From DASRDR01 sp963812945 [NCBI: uncultured Candidatus Rokubacteria bacterium] (GTDB lineage Bacteria; Methylomirabilota; Methylomirabilia; Rokubacteriales), in contig CAWEXD010000008.1 in NCBI GenBank assembly GCA_963812945.1, positions 496,001-560,000 on the forward strand: 64,000 nucleotides of DNA, given 5' to 3'. The notes beneath the pieces are model-generated. The model had not been told where the DNA came from. It saw nothing but the letters and a program-made list of their open reading frames with translations, and ran no database searches. Each line of letters starts with the position of its first letter. Position 1 is the first letter of the stretch. Both the position numbers and the translations under genes were made by a program. Shown here in pieces: positions 1-9,084 of this stretch.

Positions 1-474
1 GTCTTGCAAGCCTGCCTGGTCCTCGTGGAGGCGTCCTTCCGGTCCGGGGCCTCCGCGCAGGGGCTACCGACTCCCGGCCCGGGAAATGTCCCGCTTGCTC
101 CCGCGGACGGCGCCAACCTGATCGTGCCCATGATCGTGCTGGGTGTGGCCCTCCTGGGAGGGCTCATCTTCGCCGTGGCCATCATGGACCTCCGCCGGAA
201 GCGGCAGGCGGAGATGGTCGCGATCGAGGGCCAGATCTCGGACGCGCTGATGCGAGAGCCGCGGCTGACCGCCGCGACGCTCACGCCCGAGGCGCACGTG
301 CCGCTGTCGTCGCGGTCGGCTCCCACGGTGGAGATACGCGGGGAGGTCGAATACCCGGAGCTCCGCGAGATCGCGGTGCGGATCGTTCGCCAGGAGCTCT
401 TGCGGCATCACCCGGACGGCCGAGTCGAGGACCGGATCTTCGTCGCGCCTCCGGTGCTGACCGCTCCGCGCTGA
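1..474 (+). CDS. Membrane-anchored protein of unknown function (5' end probably outside window)
   Basis: The frame is open to the first base of the window and the first possible start is TTG at position 4. The first 20 or so residues look like the end of a signal peptide (a short run ending near SGASAQG), so the true start probably lies upstream. A strong hydrophobic segment near residues 39-60 (VPMIVLGVALLGGLIFAVAI) is followed by basic residues (RRKR), which suggests a single-pass protein with a cytoplasmic C-terminal part of about 95 residues. I recognise no domain. The gene converges on the acyl-CoA dehydrogenase, with a strong hairpin between them. Confidence 0.6.
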   Translation, partial: VLQACLVLVEASFRSGASAQGLPTPGPGNVPLAPADGANLIVPMIVLGVALLGGLIFAVAIMDLRRKRQAEMVAIEGQISDALMREPRLTAATLTPEAHVPLSSRSAPTVEIRGEVEYPELREIAVRIVRQELLRHHPDGRVEDRIFVAPPVLTAPR

Positions 475-491
475 CGGACGACGTCCAGCGG

Positions 492-519
492 CGCGAGGGG
501 ACTCTCCGGTCCCCTCGCG
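492..519. terminator. Bidirectional hairpin between convergent genes
   Basis: A perfect 11-base stem (CGCGAGGGGAC at 492-502, its complement at 509-519) with a six-base loop sits between the stop codons of two convergent genes. There is no T-run, so Rho-independent function is inferred from position and stem strength only. Confidence 0.55.
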
Positions 520-530
520 GCGGGCGAGGG

Positions 531-1691
531 TCAGGTCGTCGTCTCGGCGTCCCGCAGGAGCTGGCGGGCGATGATCAGGCGCTGGATCTCGGAGGTGCCC
601 TCGTAGATGCGCGGGGCGCGCACCTCGCGGTAGAGGCGCTCGATCGGGGAGCCACGCAGCACACCCGCCCCCCCGTGGATCTGGACGGCGTGATCGACGA
701 CCCGGTGCGCCATCTCGGTGGCGAACAGCTTCGCCATGGACGATTCGAGCGTCACGCGGGAGGCGCCGGCGTCCTTCCGGCGGGCGGCCGAGTAGACGAG
801 GAGCCGGGCGGCGTGGAGCTCGGTCGCCATGTCGGCCAGCTTGGCCTGGATCGCCTGGAACTGCGCGATGGGCTGGCCAAACTGGCTGCGCCGTCGCGCG
901 TGACCGATTGCCAGGTCGAGAGCCGCCTGCGCCAGGCCCACGGCCTGAGCGCCGACCGAGGCGCGGAAGACGTCGAGCGTCCCCATGGCGATTCGCCAGC
1001 CCGCTCCCTCGGCCCCGAGCAGGTGATCCGAGGGGATGCGGCAGCCGTCGAAGCGCAGCTCTCCGATGACGTGGGGCGCGAGCGTGTGCATGGCCGTGCC
1101 GGTGAGCCCGGGGGCGTCGTGCGGGACGATGAACGCCGAGAGCCCCTTGGTGCCAGGCTCCGGGCCCGTCCGCGCGAACAGCACGTAGAGGCTGGCGACG
1201 GGCGCGTTCGAGATGAAGCGCTTGGTTCCCGTCAGCACCCACTGATCGCCCTGGCGCTCCGCGCGCGTCGCCACCGCGGCGGCGTCGGATCCCGCCTCGG
1301 GCTCGGTCAGGGCGAAGGCCGGGACCATCTCGCCCCGGGCAAGCGGCGGCAGCCAGCGCCGCTTCTGCGCGTCGCTGCCGGCGAGGAGGATGGGGTAGCT
1401 CCCCAGCCCCTGGATTGCGAACAACGCCTCGGCGGACGCGCACGTCCGCGCGAGCTCTTCCCGGGCGAGGCAGAGAGTCACCGACCGGAACGGCCCCTCG
1501 AGGCTGCCACCGTAGGCGACGGGCACCAGCAGGGGGAACAGGCCTTCCTGGCCGAGCGCGCGCGCGAGATCCCAGTTGAGCTCGTCCTTCTCCCCCCACG
1601 CCTCGGCGAGCGGCTGGAAGATCTCGGCGCCCGCCTGGGCGATGGCCGTTCGGAGCGCTTGCTCCTCCGGCGAGAGGTCGAGGGGCGTCAT
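531..1691 (-). CDS. Acyl-CoA dehydrogenase
   Basis: A full-length (386 aa) FAD-dependent acyl-CoA dehydrogenase, which makes the 2-enoyl-CoA and passes electrons to ETF. The N-terminal helical domain is followed by the beta-domain signature (FALTEPEAGSDAA, near residues 131-143) and the C-terminal helical domain with RRSQFGQPIAQFQAIQ. The C-terminal YEGTSEIQRLII carries the Glu that acts as catalytic base in most of the family. The ATG overlaps the stop of the upstream binding-protein gene by four bases (ATGA), so the two are translationally coupled. Substrate chain length cannot be read from the sequence. A ligand-binding neighbour hints at a specific imported acid rather than general beta-oxidation. 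Confidence 0.93.
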   Translation of the reverse strand: MTPLDLSPEEQALRTAIAQAGAEIFQPLAEAWGEKDELNWDLARALGQEGLFPLLVPVAYGGSLEGPFRSVTLCLAREELARTCASAEALFAIQGLGSYPILLAGSDAQKRRWLPPLARGEMVPAFALTEPEAGSDAAAVATRAERQGDQWVLTGTKRFISNAPVASLYVLFARTGPEPGTKGLSAFIVPHDAPGLTGTAMHTLAPHVIGELRFDGCRIPSDHLLGAEGAGWRIAMGTLDVFRASVGAQAVGLAQAALDLAIGHARRRSQFGQPIAQFQAIQAKLADMATELHAARLLVYSAARRKDAGASRVTLESSMAKLFATEMAHRVVDHAVQIHGGAGVLRGSPIERLYREVRAPRIYEGTSEIQRLIIARQLLRDAETTT

Positions 1692-3124
1692 CTCGGGCCG
1701 AGGCCCAGCCCGAGCGGGGTGGCATCGCTGGCTGGCGGAGGCGGAAGCGCGCGCCCGTCGCCCCCGACGTAGCTTTCGAAGGACAACCGATCGCCCTCGA
1801 CCCGGAACAGGGTCAGCGGCCGCCCGATCGTGCCGTCGTCACGGACCAGCACGTCACCCGCATAGAGAGAAGGGAAGCGCTGGCCGGCGATGAGGGCGTC
1901 GCGTAGCCGCGTACCCGTCGGGCTGCCTCCGCTCCTGGCCGCCAGGCGGGCGGCCTCGACCAGAAGCGAGACGGTCTCGTACGCGGTTGCCGCGAAGCGC
2001 GACGGGAGCTGCTCGTGGCGGGCTTCGTACGAGCGGGCGAAGCGAGCTCCGCGGGTGCCCGGCACCGGGACGAAGGCGTCGGTCAGGATCATGGTGCCGT
2101 CGAGCGCGCGCCCCCCCGCCAGGAGCGCCGCCCGGTCGTCGTCGACCGCGAAGAGCCGGCCGGCGTAGCCGGCACCGCGGAGCGCCGTCGCCGCTTCCCC
2201 GAGCGCGGCGCCCTGGTAGCCCAGTACGACGGCCTCTGGCGCGGCCCGGGCGACGGCCCTGAGCCGAGATCGCCGGTCGCTGGCCTCCAGGGACAGACTC
2301 TCCTCGTGAACCAGGTGTCCCCCGAGTTGCCGCCAGCGTGCGGCGAACGCCGTGCGGATCGCGCGGCCGAACCCGTCACCGCCGGCCACGAGCCCAACGC
2401 GGCGGACGCTGACCACCCAGACATGTGCCGCCAGGACGTCGGCGCGGGCGGCCAGCGAGGGCCTGAGCTGGAACAGCGTCCGGCTCGTCGCCGGGAAGCG
2501 GTCGGTGGGCAGGCCGGCGTGGAGCACGAGCGCATCGCGCGCGGCCGCGACCGGGTAGACGGCGAGCGTCGGTGTTGGCGAGGCGGTCACGATGGCGGCG
2601 ACCCCGGCGGCGAGGAGCCGGGTGACCTCCATCTCGGCGGCCTTGAGGTCCATGGGCTGGACGTTCAGCGCCTGGAAGGCAATCGAGACGGTCCGAGCCC
2701 GGTCCGGCGGCTCGATCGGCTCGGGCGGCGGTCCGCTGCGGCGCTTCGTCGAGGCCGGTGGGGTGGTGCCGGCCTCGTCTGCCGTCGCCGGGGGTGTCGC
2801 CCCGGGTGTGGCCTCGGGGGCAGCCTCGGGGGCAGGGTCGTCCTTGTCGCGCGTATCGCCCGCCGGCGGCGCCGCGGACGGGTCCGACGTGCCGCGCTGG
2901 CCGGCCGGCCCCCTGGTTCTCGCCGACGGGTCGAACTCGGCTATCGCGAGATCGATGCCCTGCTTGATCTCGGCGCCGAACCATGCCGCTGGACCTGTCA
3001 GCGGGAGCAAGGCCCCAAGGCGGAGGGATGGCCGGGGCGCCCGTGCCGGCGGGGCTTGCGCCTGCCCGGACGGACACGCGACGAGCGCCGCGACGGCCGC
3101 GATCGCGAAACGCCAGCTTCGCAT
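1688..3124 (-). CDS. Periplasmic ligand-binding protein (Leu/Ile/Val-binding family) with Pro/Ala-rich insert
   Basis: 478 aa. An N-terminal signal peptide (residues 1-22, ending SGQAQA) precedes the type 1 periplasmic-binding fold: LGALLPLTGPAAWFGAEIKQG near residues 37-57 is the classic start of LivJ/LivK-like proteins. About 90 residues (roughly 70-160) after the first strand are replaced by a low-complexity Pro/Ala/Thr/Asp-rich stretch not expected in the family; the fold then resumes (VSIAFQALN). No permease or ATPase genes lie beside it, so it may be an orphan receptor or use a distant ABC system. It is coupled to the acyl-CoA dehydrogenase by a 4-base overlap. The ATG is chosen because it begins the signal peptide. 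Confidence 0.85.
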   Translation of the reverse strand: MRSWRFAIAAVAALVACPSGQAQAPPARAPRPSLRLGALLPLTGPAAWFGAEIKQGIDLAIAEFDPSARTRGPAGQRGTSDPSAAPPAGDTRDKDDPAPEAAPEATPGATPPATADEAGTTPPASTKRRSGPPPEPIEPPDRARTVSIAFQALNVQPMDLKAAEMEVTRLLAAGVAAIVTASPTPTLAVYPVAAARDALVLHAGLPTDRFPATSRTLFQLRPSLAARADVLAAHVWVVSVRRVGLVAGGDGFGRAIRTAFAARWRQLGGHLVHEESLSLEASDRRSRLRAVARAAPEAVVLGYQGAALGEAATALRGAGYAGRLFAVDDDRAALLAGGRALDGTMILTDAFVPVPGTRGARFARSYEARHEQLPSRFAATAYETVSLLVEAARLAARSGGSPTGTRLRDALIAGQRFPSLYAGDVLVRDDGTIGRPLTLFRVEGDRLSFESYVGGDGRALPPPPASDATPLGLGLGPR

Positions 3125-3197
3125 GCGCAGCCGAATCTTACCGTAGCGTCAGGGGGGGTGGAAGCGGCACGGAGCGGTTCGGCCGCCCCTGGTGTGG

Positions 3198-3203
3198 TAT
3201 AAG
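3198..3203 (+). promoter_or_regulatory. Possible -10 element (TATAAG)
   Basis: TATAAG inside GTGGTATAAGG lies about 75 bases before the dehydratase start, in the divergent gap. The same GTGGTATAA string occurs on the minus strand just before the HD-protein gene (complement of 16366-16374). No convincing -35 box is visible. Confidence 0.25.
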
Positions 3204-3276
3204 GTCCGGGAAGGCGATTCCGCCGGGTGACGCGGGCGAGCACCGGCGGATGGACGTCCGAGAGGAGCCACGGGTC

Positions 3277-4803
3277 ATGGCGACGCACGACCTCCGCGCG
3301 AAGGCGCTGATCCTCCACCCCGAGGACGATGTCGTCATCGCGAAGGCGCCGGTCTCGACCGGAACGGTCCTCGATCACGAGGGGGAGCGGATCGAGGTCC
3401 AGTGCGACATCCGCCCCGGCCACAAGATCGCACGCCGGGCGCGCGCCCAGGGGGAGGCGGTTCGCCGGTACGGTCAGGTCATCGGCTTCGCGACGCAGCC
3501 GATCGCAAAGGGTGAGCACGTTCACACCCACAACCTGGCGGTGGGCGACTACCAGCGGGAGTACGAGGTCGGCGTCGACGTCCGGCCGGTCGACTACTAC
3601 CCCCCCGCCGAGATGCGTTACTTCGACGGGTTCAAGCGGGCCGACGGGCGGGTGGGGACCCGGAACTACCTGGCCGTGATCTCGACCGTCAACTGCTCCG
3701 CGAGCGTCTGCCAGTTCATCCGGGAGCGCTTCCGAGACATCCAGCGCGACTACCCCAACGTCGACGGGGTCATGGCCATCACCCACAAGTCGGGGTGCGG
3801 CACCAAGCTCTTCGGGGAAGACCATGACGCCCTCATGCGGGTGCTCGGTGGCTACGCGCGCCATCCGAACGTCGGCGCGTACCTCCTGATCGGGCTCGGC
3901 TGCGAAGTGAACCAGACGGTTCCCTTCATCGAGCGCCAGCGGCTCGGCCGGCCCCGCATACTCTCGATTCAGGAGGCGGGTGGGGTGCGGAAGACCGTCG
4001 AGGCCGGCATCAAGGCGGTGCAGGAGCTCCTGCCGGTCGCCAACGAGGCGCGGCGGACGCCCCAGCCCGTCTCCGAGCTCGTGCTCGCGACGAACTGCGG
4101 GGGGTCGGACGGCGCCTCCGGGATCACGGCGAACCCGGCGCTCGGCTGGGCGGTGGACGAGCTGGTCCGGTACGGCGGCACCGGCGTGCTCGCCGAGACC
4201 TCGGAGATCTACGGGGCCGAGCACCTCCTCATCCGGCGTGCGGTGAACGAAGGGGTGGCCAAGAAGCTGATCGACCGTTTCAAATGGTGGGAGTACTACT
4301 GCCGCGTGCTGGGGGCCGAGATGGACAACAACCCGGCGCCCGGCAACAAGGCCGGCGGGCTCACGACCGTGTTCGAGAAGTCGCTCGGGGGGGTGACCAA
4401 GGGCGGGACGACTCCCCTCACGGACGTTTTCCTCTACGGTGAGCCCATCACGACGCGCGGCTTCGTCTTCATGGACACGCCCGGCCACGACCCCGTCTCG
4501 GTGACCGGTCTCGTCGCCGGGGGCGCGAACATCGTCGTGTTCACGACGGGCCGTGGCTCCGTCTTCGGCTGCCGGCCCGTGCCCTCCATCAAGCTGGCCA
4601 CGAACTCGCTGGTCTACCGGCAGATGGAGGAGGACATGGACATCAACTGCGGTGTCATCCTCGAGGGGACGCCGCTTCCGACGGTGGGGCGCCAGATCTT
4701 CGAGGAGGTCGTCGCCGTCGCGTCTGGAAAGAAGACGAAGAGCGAGGCCCAGGGGATCGGGGACGAGGAGTTCGCGCCCTGGATCATCGGGCCCGTCCTC
4801 TGA
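3277..4803 (+). CDS. UxaA/GarD-family sugar-acid dehydratase (altronate dehydratase-like)
   Basis: About 508 aa. The N-terminal 90 residues form a SAF-type domain (KALILHPEDDVVIAKAPV), followed by the large UxaA domain beginning GFKRADGRVGTRNYLAVI. Conserved cysteines of the iron-dependent family are present in NCSASVCQF, HKSGCGTKLF, GLGCEVNQ and TNCGGSDG. Such enzymes dehydrate altronate, galactarate or related aldonic/aldaric acids; the exact substrate is not determined. ATG 3277 has a GAGGAG site at a suitable distance; an in-frame ATG at 3250 is possible but lacks a good site. No uronate-pathway partner genes are adjacent. A strong terminator follows. Confidence 0.9.
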   Translation: MATHDLRAKALILHPEDDVVIAKAPVSTGTVLDHEGERIEVQCDIRPGHKIARRARAQGEAVRRYGQVIGFATQPIAKGEHVHTHNLAVGDYQREYEVGVDVRPVDYYPPAEMRYFDGFKRADGRVGTRNYLAVISTVNCSASVCQFIRERFRDIQRDYPNVDGVMAITHKSGCGTKLFGEDHDALMRVLGGYARHPNVGAYLLIGLGCEVNQTVPFIERQRLGRPRILSIQEAGGVRKTVEAGIKAVQELLPVANEARRTPQPVSELVLATNCGGSDGASGITANPALGWAVDELVRYGGTGVLAETSEIYGAEHLLIRRAVNEGVAKKLIDRFKWWEYYCRVLGAEMDNNPAPGNKAGGLTTVFEKSLGGVTKGGTTPLTDVFLYGEPITTRGFVFMDTPGHDPVSVTGLVAGGANIVVFTTGRGSVFGCRPVPSIKLATNSLVYRQMEEDMDINCGVILEGTPLPTVGRQIFEEVVAVASGKKTKSEAQGIGDEEFAPWIIGPVL

Positions 4804-4831
4804 GCGCTCACGAGCGGGACGGCGAGAGACC

Positions 4832-4860
4832 GGCCCTCCCGGGCTACCGGGGGGGCCTTT
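4832..4860 (+). terminator. Rho-independent terminator of the UxaA-family gene
   Basis: An 11-base stem with one G:T pair (GGCCCTCCCGG at 4832-4842 with 4847-4857), four-base loop GCTA, then TTT, about 30 bases after the stop codon. Confidence 0.7.
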
Positions 4861-4890
4861 GCATCTCCACAGGCCGGGGCGGAGGGGAGC

Positions 4891-5097
4891 ATGGGACGAC
4901 GGTCCTATAGCGGCGAGAAATGGCGGAGAGAGCAGGCCCGCAAGGCCAAGCGCGACGCGAAGGCCGAGCGGAAGAAGGAAGGCGCGAAGGAGGGCGAGGC
5001 GGGGGGCGGCCCGCCGATCGACTGGGACGCGATGGTCGGAGGACCAGGCACGGACACCCCGCCGCCCGTCGCCTCCGACGACGAGCGGAACCAGTAG
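4891..5097 (+). CDS. Small highly charged protein of unknown function
   Basis: A 68-residue ORF starting with ATG, preceded by GGCGGAGGGGAGC, a good ribosome site. The first half is very basic and probably helical (KWRREQARKAKRDAKAERKKEG). The second half is acidic/proline-rich and ends DDERNQ. It could bind nucleic acid or the ribosome, but I recognise no family. It ends six bases before the convergent stop of trkA, with no terminator between them. Confidence 0.65.
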   Translation: MGRRSYSGEKWRREQARKAKRDAKAERKKEGAKEGEAGGGPPIDWDAMVGGPGTDTPPPVASDDERNQ

Positions 5098-5103
5098 CGA
5101 GCG

Positions 5104-6450
5104 CTACAGCCCGAACGCTCGCTCCAGGGCCGGGATCGCTCGCGGCAGGGCGAGCAGGATCACGTGGTCGCCCACTGCGAGGACGCGGTCCGGGTCGGGC
5201 GTCAGCGTCTGATCGCCCCGGACCACCGCGCCGACCAGCGCCTCGGGGGGCAGGCCGAGCCCCTCGATCGACCGCCCCTCGGCTGGCGTCTCCTGCTGCA
5301 CGATCACCTCCAGCGCCTCCGCCTCGCTCTCCGGCAGCTCGAACACCGAGACGACTCGACCGCCGCGCACGTACTTCAGGATTACGCTGGCGGTGAGGAG
5401 CCGCGGGCTGATCGCGGCGTCGATCCCGAGCGAGCCGACGAGCGGGATGAGATCCTGGCGCTTGAACAGGGCGACGGCCTTCTTCGCGCCGTGGCGCTTG
5501 CCGAGGAGCCCGGCCAGGAGGTTCGTGGGGTCGTCGTCTGTGAGCGTGGCGACCGCGTCCGCCTCGCCGATGCCCTCCGCCACCAGGAGCTTCACGTCCG
5601 TACCGTCACCCTGCACGACCCGGGCGGACACGAGCTCGCGCGTGAGCTCGTCGTAGCGGCTCCGGCCCCGCTCGAGCACCGTCACGGCGATCTCCTCCGT
5701 CTCGAGCGCGCGCGCCACGTGCAGCCCGATCCGCCCGCCTCCGATCACGAACACCTGCCGGGTGGCGGTCGCGGTGCGGCCCATGAGGACGAGGATGTCC
5801 GGGATCACGTCGCGCCCGCCCACGACGTACACGTGGTCGTCGGCCGCCAGCGCCGTGTCGCCGGTCGGAACGATGAGGCGCTCCCCCCGGGCGATGCCCA
5901 CCACGCGGAAGGGCGCCGACGCTTGGACCGAGCGGAGGTCGCGCAAACGCCGGTTCACCAGCGGGGCCCGCGGGCCGACCTTGACGCCCAGCAGCTGGAC
6001 GCGACCGCCGGCGAAGTCCGCCACCTCGGCGGCGCCGGTCGTCTTGATGACGCGCAGGATCTCGTCGGCGACGACCTGCGTCGGGTTGATCAAGAGGTCG
6101 ATCCCGAGCACCTTGCCCCCCTGCAGGATGGGGTGCTCGCCGAGCTCGATGTCGCGGACACGCGCGATCTTGGTGGCCACGCCGTACTGGTGCGCGATGG
6201 CGCAGGCGACGATGTTCACCTCGTCCACGTCCGCCACGGCGATGACCATGGCCGCGTCACGGACGCCCGCTTCCTCGAGCGCGCGCGGCGACGACCCGTC
6301 CGCCTCGATCGCGCGGACGCGCAGGGTCTGCTCCAGCCGGCGGACCACGTCGGGGTGACGCTCGATGACGACGATCTCGTGCCTCTCGTGGGAGAGACGC
6401 TCGGCGATGTGGTAGCCCACCTCGCCCGCGCCGATCACGATGATGCGCAT
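5104..6450 (-). CDS. trkA: Trk potassium uptake regulatory NAD-binding protein TrkA
   Basis: 448 aa, the normal length for full TrkA. Two halves each contain an RCK/TrkA-N Rossmann domain (first: IIVIGAGEVGYHIAERL at the N-terminus; second: VFVIGGGRIGLHVARAL near residue 230) followed by a TrkA-C domain. The protein gates a TrkH/TrkG-type potassium channel at the inner membrane in response to NAD(H) or nucleotides. No trkH gene is in the window. The ATG is chosen because it begins the first Rossmann strand; the open frame runs on upstream but is not protein-like. Confidence 0.93.
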   Translation of the reverse strand: MRIIVIGAGEVGYHIAERLSHERHEIVVIERHPDVVRRLEQTLRVRAIEADGSSPRALEEAGVRDAAMVIAVADVDEVNIVACAIAHQYGVATKIARVRDIELGEHPILQGGKVLGIDLLINPTQVVADEILRVIKTTGAAEVADFAGGRVQLLGVKVGPRAPLVNRRLRDLRSVQASAPFRVVGIARGERLIVPTGDTALAADDHVYVVGGRDVIPDILVLMGRTATATRQVFVIGGGRIGLHVARALETEEIAVTVLERGRSRYDELTRELVSARVVQGDGTDVKLLVAEGIGEADAVATLTDDDPTNLLAGLLGKRHGAKKAVALFKRQDLIPLVGSLGIDAAISPRLLTASVILKYVRGGRVVSVFELPESEAEALEVIVQQETPAEGRSIEGLGLPPEALVGAVVRGDQTLTPDPDRVLAVGDHVILLALPRAIPALERAFGL

Positions 6451-6514
6451 GGCCGTCGCGCCTGGTCCGCGCCTAGCTCGCCGCCGGGACCCGCTCAGGC
6501 CGACGCACGATCGC

Positions 6515-6721
6515 TCAGCGCTCCGCCGCGGGTTCCTGGTAGTCGGAGCAGCGCGCCGCGTAGGTCGGGACGACACGCCGCCGGATGCGCGGGCAGAGGA
6601 AGTCTGCGGTGAGGCTCCTGCCGGCGACACGATCCGGCGCCGACTCTTCGAGGTCCGCGGGCGGCTCCGGGAACCAGACGCACTCGAAGCAGAAGGGTCC
6701 CGCGGGCTCGCGCTCGGCCAT
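6515..6721 (-). CDS. Small cysteine-containing protein of unknown function
   Basis: A 68-aa ORF beginning MAEREPAGPFCFECVWFPEP and containing four Cys in all (two in CFEC, one in FLCPR, one in ARCSDY), a spacing compatible with a small metal site but not diagnostic. It lies between trkA and the divergent phosphohydrolase gene. No family is recognised; the unusual Cys and Trp content argues against a random frame. Confidence 0.45.
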   Translation of the reverse strand: MAEREPAGPFCFECVWFPEPPADLEESAPDRVAGRSLTADFLCPRIRRRVVPTYAARCSDYQEPAAER

Positions 6722-6805
6722 GATCGAAGACGGTAGCAGAGCCGCTCGGAATGGCGCAAGGTGTACGTTGCCCCGGGCGATCCCCCAACCGTAGGATCGG
6801 ACGCG

Positions 6806-8497
6806 ATGTGGAGCGTCTCCGCCTGGTGGTCCCGGCCTCGGCGGGCCGTCGCGGGCCTGGCCGACGCCGTCGTGTGCTGGGCGCGGATGCCGCCCGGCCC
6901 GGCGTCGCCGCCCCGCCGGTTCGCCGTGGTCCAGATCTGCGGCTGCTCCCACGAGGTGCTCCAGGAGGCCGTGGCACGGGGGCGAATGCCGACCCTGGCC
7001 AGGCTCATCCGGCGGGGGACTCTGGGGCTCCACCGCGTCCCGGTCGGCCTGCCGACCTCCACGCCGGCCTTCCAGGCCGGGCTCATGTACGGCGGTCCCG
7101 TGGACATCCCGGGCTTCGAGTTCCTGGACAAACGGACCGGGGCCTACCGGTGGTTCCCGCGCCCCTGGGACGCCGCGGCGATCGAGGCGGCCCACGCCCG
7201 CCCGGGGCAGGGGGTCGTCCGGGGAGGCCGCGCCTACGGCTGTGTCTTCGGGGGCGGTGCGGACGACACCGTTCTCACCTTCGCCCACCTCCTCCGGCCA
7301 CACGCGCCCTGGGGGCGGGTCGGCTTCCGAGCCCTGGTCGTGCCGGGCCTGATCCTGATGTGGCTGATCCTGAAGATGTCGGTCTTGACCCTCTGGGAGC
7401 TCGTGGGCTGGCTCGGTGGGGCCGTTCGGAACCTGAGTCTGGGGCAGCGCATCGTGCCGCTTCGCCAGGTCGTGACGCGCGTCCTGGTCGGCGGCTGGCT
7501 CCGGGAGCTCTTCACCCTGGGCGTGACGGCCGACCTCTACGCCGGCGTGCCCGCCCTCTACGTGAACTTCGTGGACTACGACGTCGCGGCCCATCATCTG
7601 GGGCCACGCCATCACGCCGCCCTTCGGGCCCTCCGGGGTGTCGACCGCAGCATCGAGCGCATCGCGCGCGTGGTCCGGCGGGTACGGAGCCTCGACTACG
7701 ACCTCTACATCCTGTCCGATCACGGCCAGATCCGCTCGGTCCCGTTCCACCGGGTGGCGGGCGGGACCAGCGTGGCCGACACGATTCTCGCGTGCTTCGG
7801 ACCGGCCCGCATCCACGCCATCGAGCCCCAGGGACCGGTCCCGCCGCCGGCGGCCGCCGCGCCGATGCCGCTGTGGCCGTTCACCGGCCGGGGACAGCGG
7901 AGCCTCGTCGTAGAGCGCCAGGTCCGGGAGCGCAACGCGGTGTGGGGCGGCGGACTCTGCATCGTCCCCGCCGGCCCGAACGTCAACGTGTACCTGACCC
8001 ACACGGTGGACCGCGTGCTCGCGGAGGAGATCGAGGCCCGCTACCCGGGCGCGCTCGTGCGGCTCTCCGAGCATGCCGCGATCGGCTTCGTCCTGGCGCG
8101 CGATGCCCAGGGACCCGTGTGCTACTATCGCGGCGCCGTGTTCCGTATTCCCCCCGCCTCGGGTCCCACCGGGTGTCCCCTGTTCGACCGGACCGACCGA
8201 GCCATCGTCGTGCGAGGTCTCGAGGATCTCCTCGGCATGCCGTCGGGCGGCGACGTCATCCTGTACGGACACTACGCGCGCGGGGGCTGCACGAGCTTCC
8301 TCGGCGAGCGGGGGAGTCATGCCGGGCCCTCGGCGGAGGAGCTCTACGGGTTCCTGGCGCTGCCGCCACAGGTCGCGTTCGATCCCGGCCAGGTGACGCG
8401 CGCCCGGGATCTGCATGCCCTCTTCGCCCGCTACCACGAGGGCTCCGCGCCGGACCCGCCTCGCGTGGAGTCCTCCGCAGGGCCCGCCGGTGTCTGA
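6806..8497 (+). CDS. Alkaline-phosphatase-superfamily hydrolase (type I phosphodiesterase-like) with membrane segment
   Basis: About 563 aa. The N-terminal part ([17 protein letters not shown]...[15 protein letters not shown]) matches the opening of phosphodiesterase/nucleotide-pyrophosphatase proteins, with a Ser/Thr-rich turn ([14 protein letters not shown]) where the catalytic nucleophile normally lies. Metal-ligand motifs appear later: [14 protein letters not shown] and ILSDHGQ. Hydrophobic segments near residues 175-205 suggest membrane association. The nature of the phosphoester is unknown. ATG 6806 is favoured over an in-frame GTG at 6761 because AGGA lies nine bases upstream. The stop overlaps the start region of the Nudix gene, so they are probably co-expressed. 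Confidence 0.75.
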   Translation: MWSVSAWWSRPRRAVAGLADAVVCWARMPPGPASPPRRFAVVQICGCSHEVLQEAVARGRMPTLARLIRRGTLGLHRVPVGLPTSTPAFQAGLMYGGPVDIPGFEFLDKRTGAYRWFPRPWDAAAIEAAHARPGQGVVRGGRAYGCVFGGGADDTVLTFAHLLRPHAPWGRVGFRALVVPGLILMWLILKMSVLTLWELVGWLGGAVRNLSLGQRIVPLRQVVTRVLVGGWLRELFTLGVTADLYAGVPALYVNFVDYDVAAHHLGPRHHAALRALRGVDRSIERIARVVRRVRSLDYDLYILSDHGQIRSVPFHRVAGGTSVADTILACFGPARIHAIEPQGPVPPPAAAAPMPLWPFTGRGQRSLVVERQVRERNAVWGGGLCIVPAGPNVNVYLTHTVDRVLAEEIEARYPGALVRLSEHAAIGFVLARDAQGPVCYYRGAVFRIPPASGPTGCPLFDRTDRAIVVRGLEDLLGMPSGGDVILYGHYARGGCTSFLGERGSHAGPSAEELYGFLALPPQVAFDPGQVTRARDLHALFARYHEGSAPDPPRVESSAGPAGV

Positions 8498-9041
8498 GGG
8501 CGAGCCGGTGACGCGCGAGCGAGAGCTCAGGCCCGACACGGTCCGCTTCTGCCCTTTGTGCGGGGCGGGCATCGTGCGGCGCATCGTCTCCCGGGACATG
8601 CGGGAGCACCCCGTGTGCGAGGGGTGCGGCTTTGTCTTCTACCTCCATCCGAAGCTCGTCGCGATCATCATCCCCGTCCGGGACGGACGCGTGCTCCTCA
8701 CGCGGCGGGCCATCGAGCCCGCCCTCGGCCTGTGGACCTTTCCGGGTGGCTACGTCGACTGGGGCGAGGATCTCGTGACCGCCGCCCAGCGGGAGATGCG
8801 CGAGGAGGTCGGCCTCGACCTCGCGCCGGACGGCCTGGTGGGGATCTATTCGTACCCGAGCGCGCCGGTCGTGATCGTCGCGTACCACGTCACCCTGCCC
8901 CGTGGTCTCGAGGCGGCCGCCGACGCCCACGAGGTGAGCGAGGTCAGGTTCTTCGCCCGGGAGGACATCCCCTGGGATGCACTCGCCTTTCGCAGCACCC
9001 GGGAGGCGCTCGCGGACTGGTTCGGGCGGCCAGGTGTATAG
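8490..9041 (+). CDS. Nudix hydrolase with N-terminal zinc ribbon
   Basis: About 183 aa. A two-Cys-pair ribbon (CPLCG and CEGCG, near residues 22-45) precedes a Nudix domain whose box is complete: G-x5-E-x7-R-E-M-x-E-E-x-G-L in [20 protein letters not shown]. This architecture resembles NADH pyrophosphatase (NudC)-type and ADP-ribose pyrophosphatase-like proteins and hydrolyses an X-linked nucleoside diphosphate; the substrate is not known. GTG 8490 overlaps the previous stop by eight bases. GTG 8508, preceded by GAGGGCGAG, is an equally plausible start. Confidence 0.85.
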   Translation: MSEGEPVTRERELRPDTVRFCPLCGAGIVRRIVSRDMREHPVCEGCGFVFYLHPKLVAIIIPVRDGRVLLTRRAIEPALGLWTFPGGYVDWGEDLVTAAQREMREEVGLDLAPDGLVGIYSYPSAPVVIVAYHVTLPRGLEAAADAHEVSEVRFFAREDIPWDALAFRSTREALADWFGRPGV

Positions 9042-9042
9042 T
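9037..9042 (+). promoter_or_regulatory. Possible -10 element (TATAGT)
   Basis: TATAGT in GGTGTATAGTGG overlaps the end of the Nudix gene, about 43 bases before the His/Gly-rich gene. A similar string, GGGTACAGTGG, precedes the CHASE2 cyclase gene at 34456-34466. No clear -35 box. Confidence 0.25.
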
Positions 9043-9084
9043 GGACTCGGCGCGATACCGGATGCGCGCCGGCGGAGGCCAGCG

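Noticed and set aside
64-1725. Long open frame overlapping the acyl-CoA dehydrogenase gene in another minus-strand frame
   Set aside because: Arg/Pro/Gly-rich translation with no domain, wholly explained by GC-rich third codon positions of the real gene. Many similar shadow frames occur (e.g. 6751-8511, 8944-10104, 37941-39872, 61459-63987) and were left out for the same reason.
1688-3124. Complete branched-chain amino-acid ABC transporter operon
   Set aside because: No LivH, LivM, LivG or LivF-like genes lie next to the binding protein.
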